DNA from: Dysgonomonas sp.
Lineage (GTDB): Bacteria > Bacteroidota > Bacteroidia > Bacteroidales > Dysgonomonadaceae
Direction of reading: 5' to 3'
Assembly: GCA_030151105.1 (NCBI GenBank)
Contig: JASLEN010000253.1
Span: forward strand, 1 to 5,763
Length of the DNA: 5,763 nucleotides
The notes under the pieces are model-generated. The model was given only the letters and a program-made list of their open reading frames with translations, made no database searches and had not been told where the DNA came from. Below are positions 4,829 to 5,763 of this stretch, piece after piece; positions within the stretch are counted from its first letter, which is position 1; the number at the start of each line of letters is the position of its first letter. A program made the position numbers and the translations under genes.

Positions 4829-5763
4829 ATGAAAACAAAACTAACAGTTGCGCTTTTCATCGCAGTAACAGCCATATCTTGCTCCAAGTCTAAGACCTCT
4901 ATCCATGCTTTATGCGAAAAGGGACAGAACGGGAGTTTCACAATCAAGTGGGAAGTGTATCCTGAACAGGATGATGCCATTATGGAAATTTACGCCTCGG
5001 ATAATGACAGCATTTTCCCTGCGCAACCCTACAAAAAGACTAAAGTAAGTAACTTTATTGCCACCATAGAAGAAGCTGATTCCTTAAACTTTCACTTCTT
5101 CAAACTAAAGGTAAACAACACTTACTCAGACATTATAACCAATCGATTTTTCGAATTTGATGGAATACAGAACTTCCGAGATATGGGAGGATACAAAACT
5201 CAAGACGACAAAACTATAAGATGGGGAATGATATACAGATCGGGAGAATTGACAAATCTCTCTCCCAGCGACATCAATAACATAAACAAGCTCAAGCTGC
5301 AAACAGTAATAGATCTTCGTCCTTTCCACTCTCAAGCAAAACGAAAAGATGAAATAACACTACCCAAGAGGTATGAAATATATATCGCTGGAGCGTCTAA
5401 CGACAGCATCTCCAGACAGGTTCTAGAAGATCGCTTCCTCAGAGGAGATGCCACTATATATATGCAAGATATGTATGAAGAAATGTTTGTAAGACAAAGT
5501 CAAATGATGGCAAAATTCTTTGACTATCTTATCGACGAAAGCAATTATCCCGTAGTTTTTCATTGCTTCTTAGGAAAAGATCAAACAGGAATTGCCTCCT
5601 ACTTCCTCCTAAGAGCGCTAGGAGTATTACCCGAAATAGCTGAAGATGATTATATGCTATCAAACCTAGGAGTAGATAAGTCCAAAATTATAGACAATGC
5701 TTCTAAGATGACAGAGGCACAACAAGAAGCCTTTACAATGTTGTCTAAAACAGACGCATCATT
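4829..5763 (+). CDS. Phosphatase-like lipoprotein with P-loop Arg replaced by Gln (3' end beyond window)
   Basis: Open frame of 311 codons plus two bases with no stop before the right edge. Residues 1-17 (MKTKLTVALFIAVTAIS) and Cys18 form a lipoprotein signal peptide with lipobox AISC. The next residues (SKSKTS) lack the acidic run typical of Bacteroidetes surface-export signals, so a periplasm-facing location is as likely as the cell surface. Residues about 35-100 resemble an FN3/Ig-like beta domain. The rest is a Y_phosphatase3-type domain with NFRDMGG (115-121), YRSGELTNLSPSD (136-148), VIDLR (160-164) and the P-loop HCFLGKDQTG (245-254). The nucleophile Cys246 and Asp251 are present, but the invariant CX5R arginine is Gln252 (codon CAA, 5582-5584). 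The fold is clear but activity is doubtful: a pseudophosphatase, or a phosphate-binding protein with altered chemistry. It is a divergent paralogue of the gene at 3651-4622. Confidence 0.88.
   Translation, partial: MKTKLTVALFIAVTAISCSKSKTSIHALCEKGQNGSFTIKWEVYPEQDDAIMEIYASDNDSIFPAQPYKKTKVSNFIATIEEADSLNFHFFKLKVNNTYSDIITNRFFEFDGIQNFRDMGGYKTQDDKTIRWGMIYRSGELTNLSPSDINNINKLKLQTVIDLRPFHSQAKRKDEITLPKRYEIYIAGASNDSISRQVLEDRFLRGDATIYMQDMYEEMFVRQSQMMAKFFDYLIDESNYPVVFHCFLGKDQTGIASYFLLRALGVLPEIAEDDYMLSNLGVDKSKIIDNASKMTEAQQEAFTMLSKTDAS

Noticed and set aside
4693..4980. Minus-strand open frame of 95 codons across the divergent promoter region and the 5' end of the lipoprotein gene.
   Set aside because: It overlaps the signal-peptide region of a well-supported plus-strand gene and its promoter, and the encoded protein shows no recognisable motif. 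It is best explained as an antisense shadow.

Overview
The window looks like a piece of a Bacteroidota chromosome, most likely order Bacteroidales. It is AT-rich. Every transcription unit except the coupled def has a TAnnTTTG box (the -7 element of the Bacteroidetes primary sigma factor) a short way upstream of its start codon. Shine-Dalgarno sequences are inconspicuous, and the recognisable proteins (class II branched-chain aminotransferase, LptB, RuvX-Def pair, FN3-like plus phosphatase lipoproteins) are of Bacteroidales type. I see no mobile element, tRNA, rRNA or CRISPR.

Layout, left to right. Positions 1-439 (minus) hold a peptide deformylase whose C-terminus runs off the left edge. It overlaps by ATGA the stop of ruvX/yqgF (436-873, minus). 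Next come lptB (990-1757 or 1778, minus), the LPS-export ATPase, and ilvE (1798-2817, minus), a branched-chain aminotransferase. A second, divergent peptide deformylase with a lipoprotein signal peptide follows (2918-3556, minus), then a CX5R phosphatase of the HCxxGKDRTG type with no signal peptide (3651-4622, minus). Diverging from it on the plus strand is a paralogous phosphatase-like lipoprotein (4829 to beyond the right edge).

The genes do not form one pathway. ruvX-def is a translationally coupled housekeeping pair. lptB and ilvE are separated by 19-40 bp and may be partly co-transcribed. The right half (positions 2900-5763) is more unusual: two predicted lipoproteins derive from families normally known as cytosolic enzymes. 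One is a deformylase carrying all three metal-site motifs. The other is a phosphatase homologue whose invariant P-loop arginine is replaced by glutamine (C246-X5-Q252), so it may be a pseudophosphatase paired head-to-head with an apparently intact, cytosolic paralogue. A 206-bp divergent promoter region lies between the two phosphatases, and its plus-strand side has a textbook TTTG-N19-TATCTTTG promoter. A pair of near-palindromic 14-15-mers flanks the ilvE promoter region and is a candidate operator.
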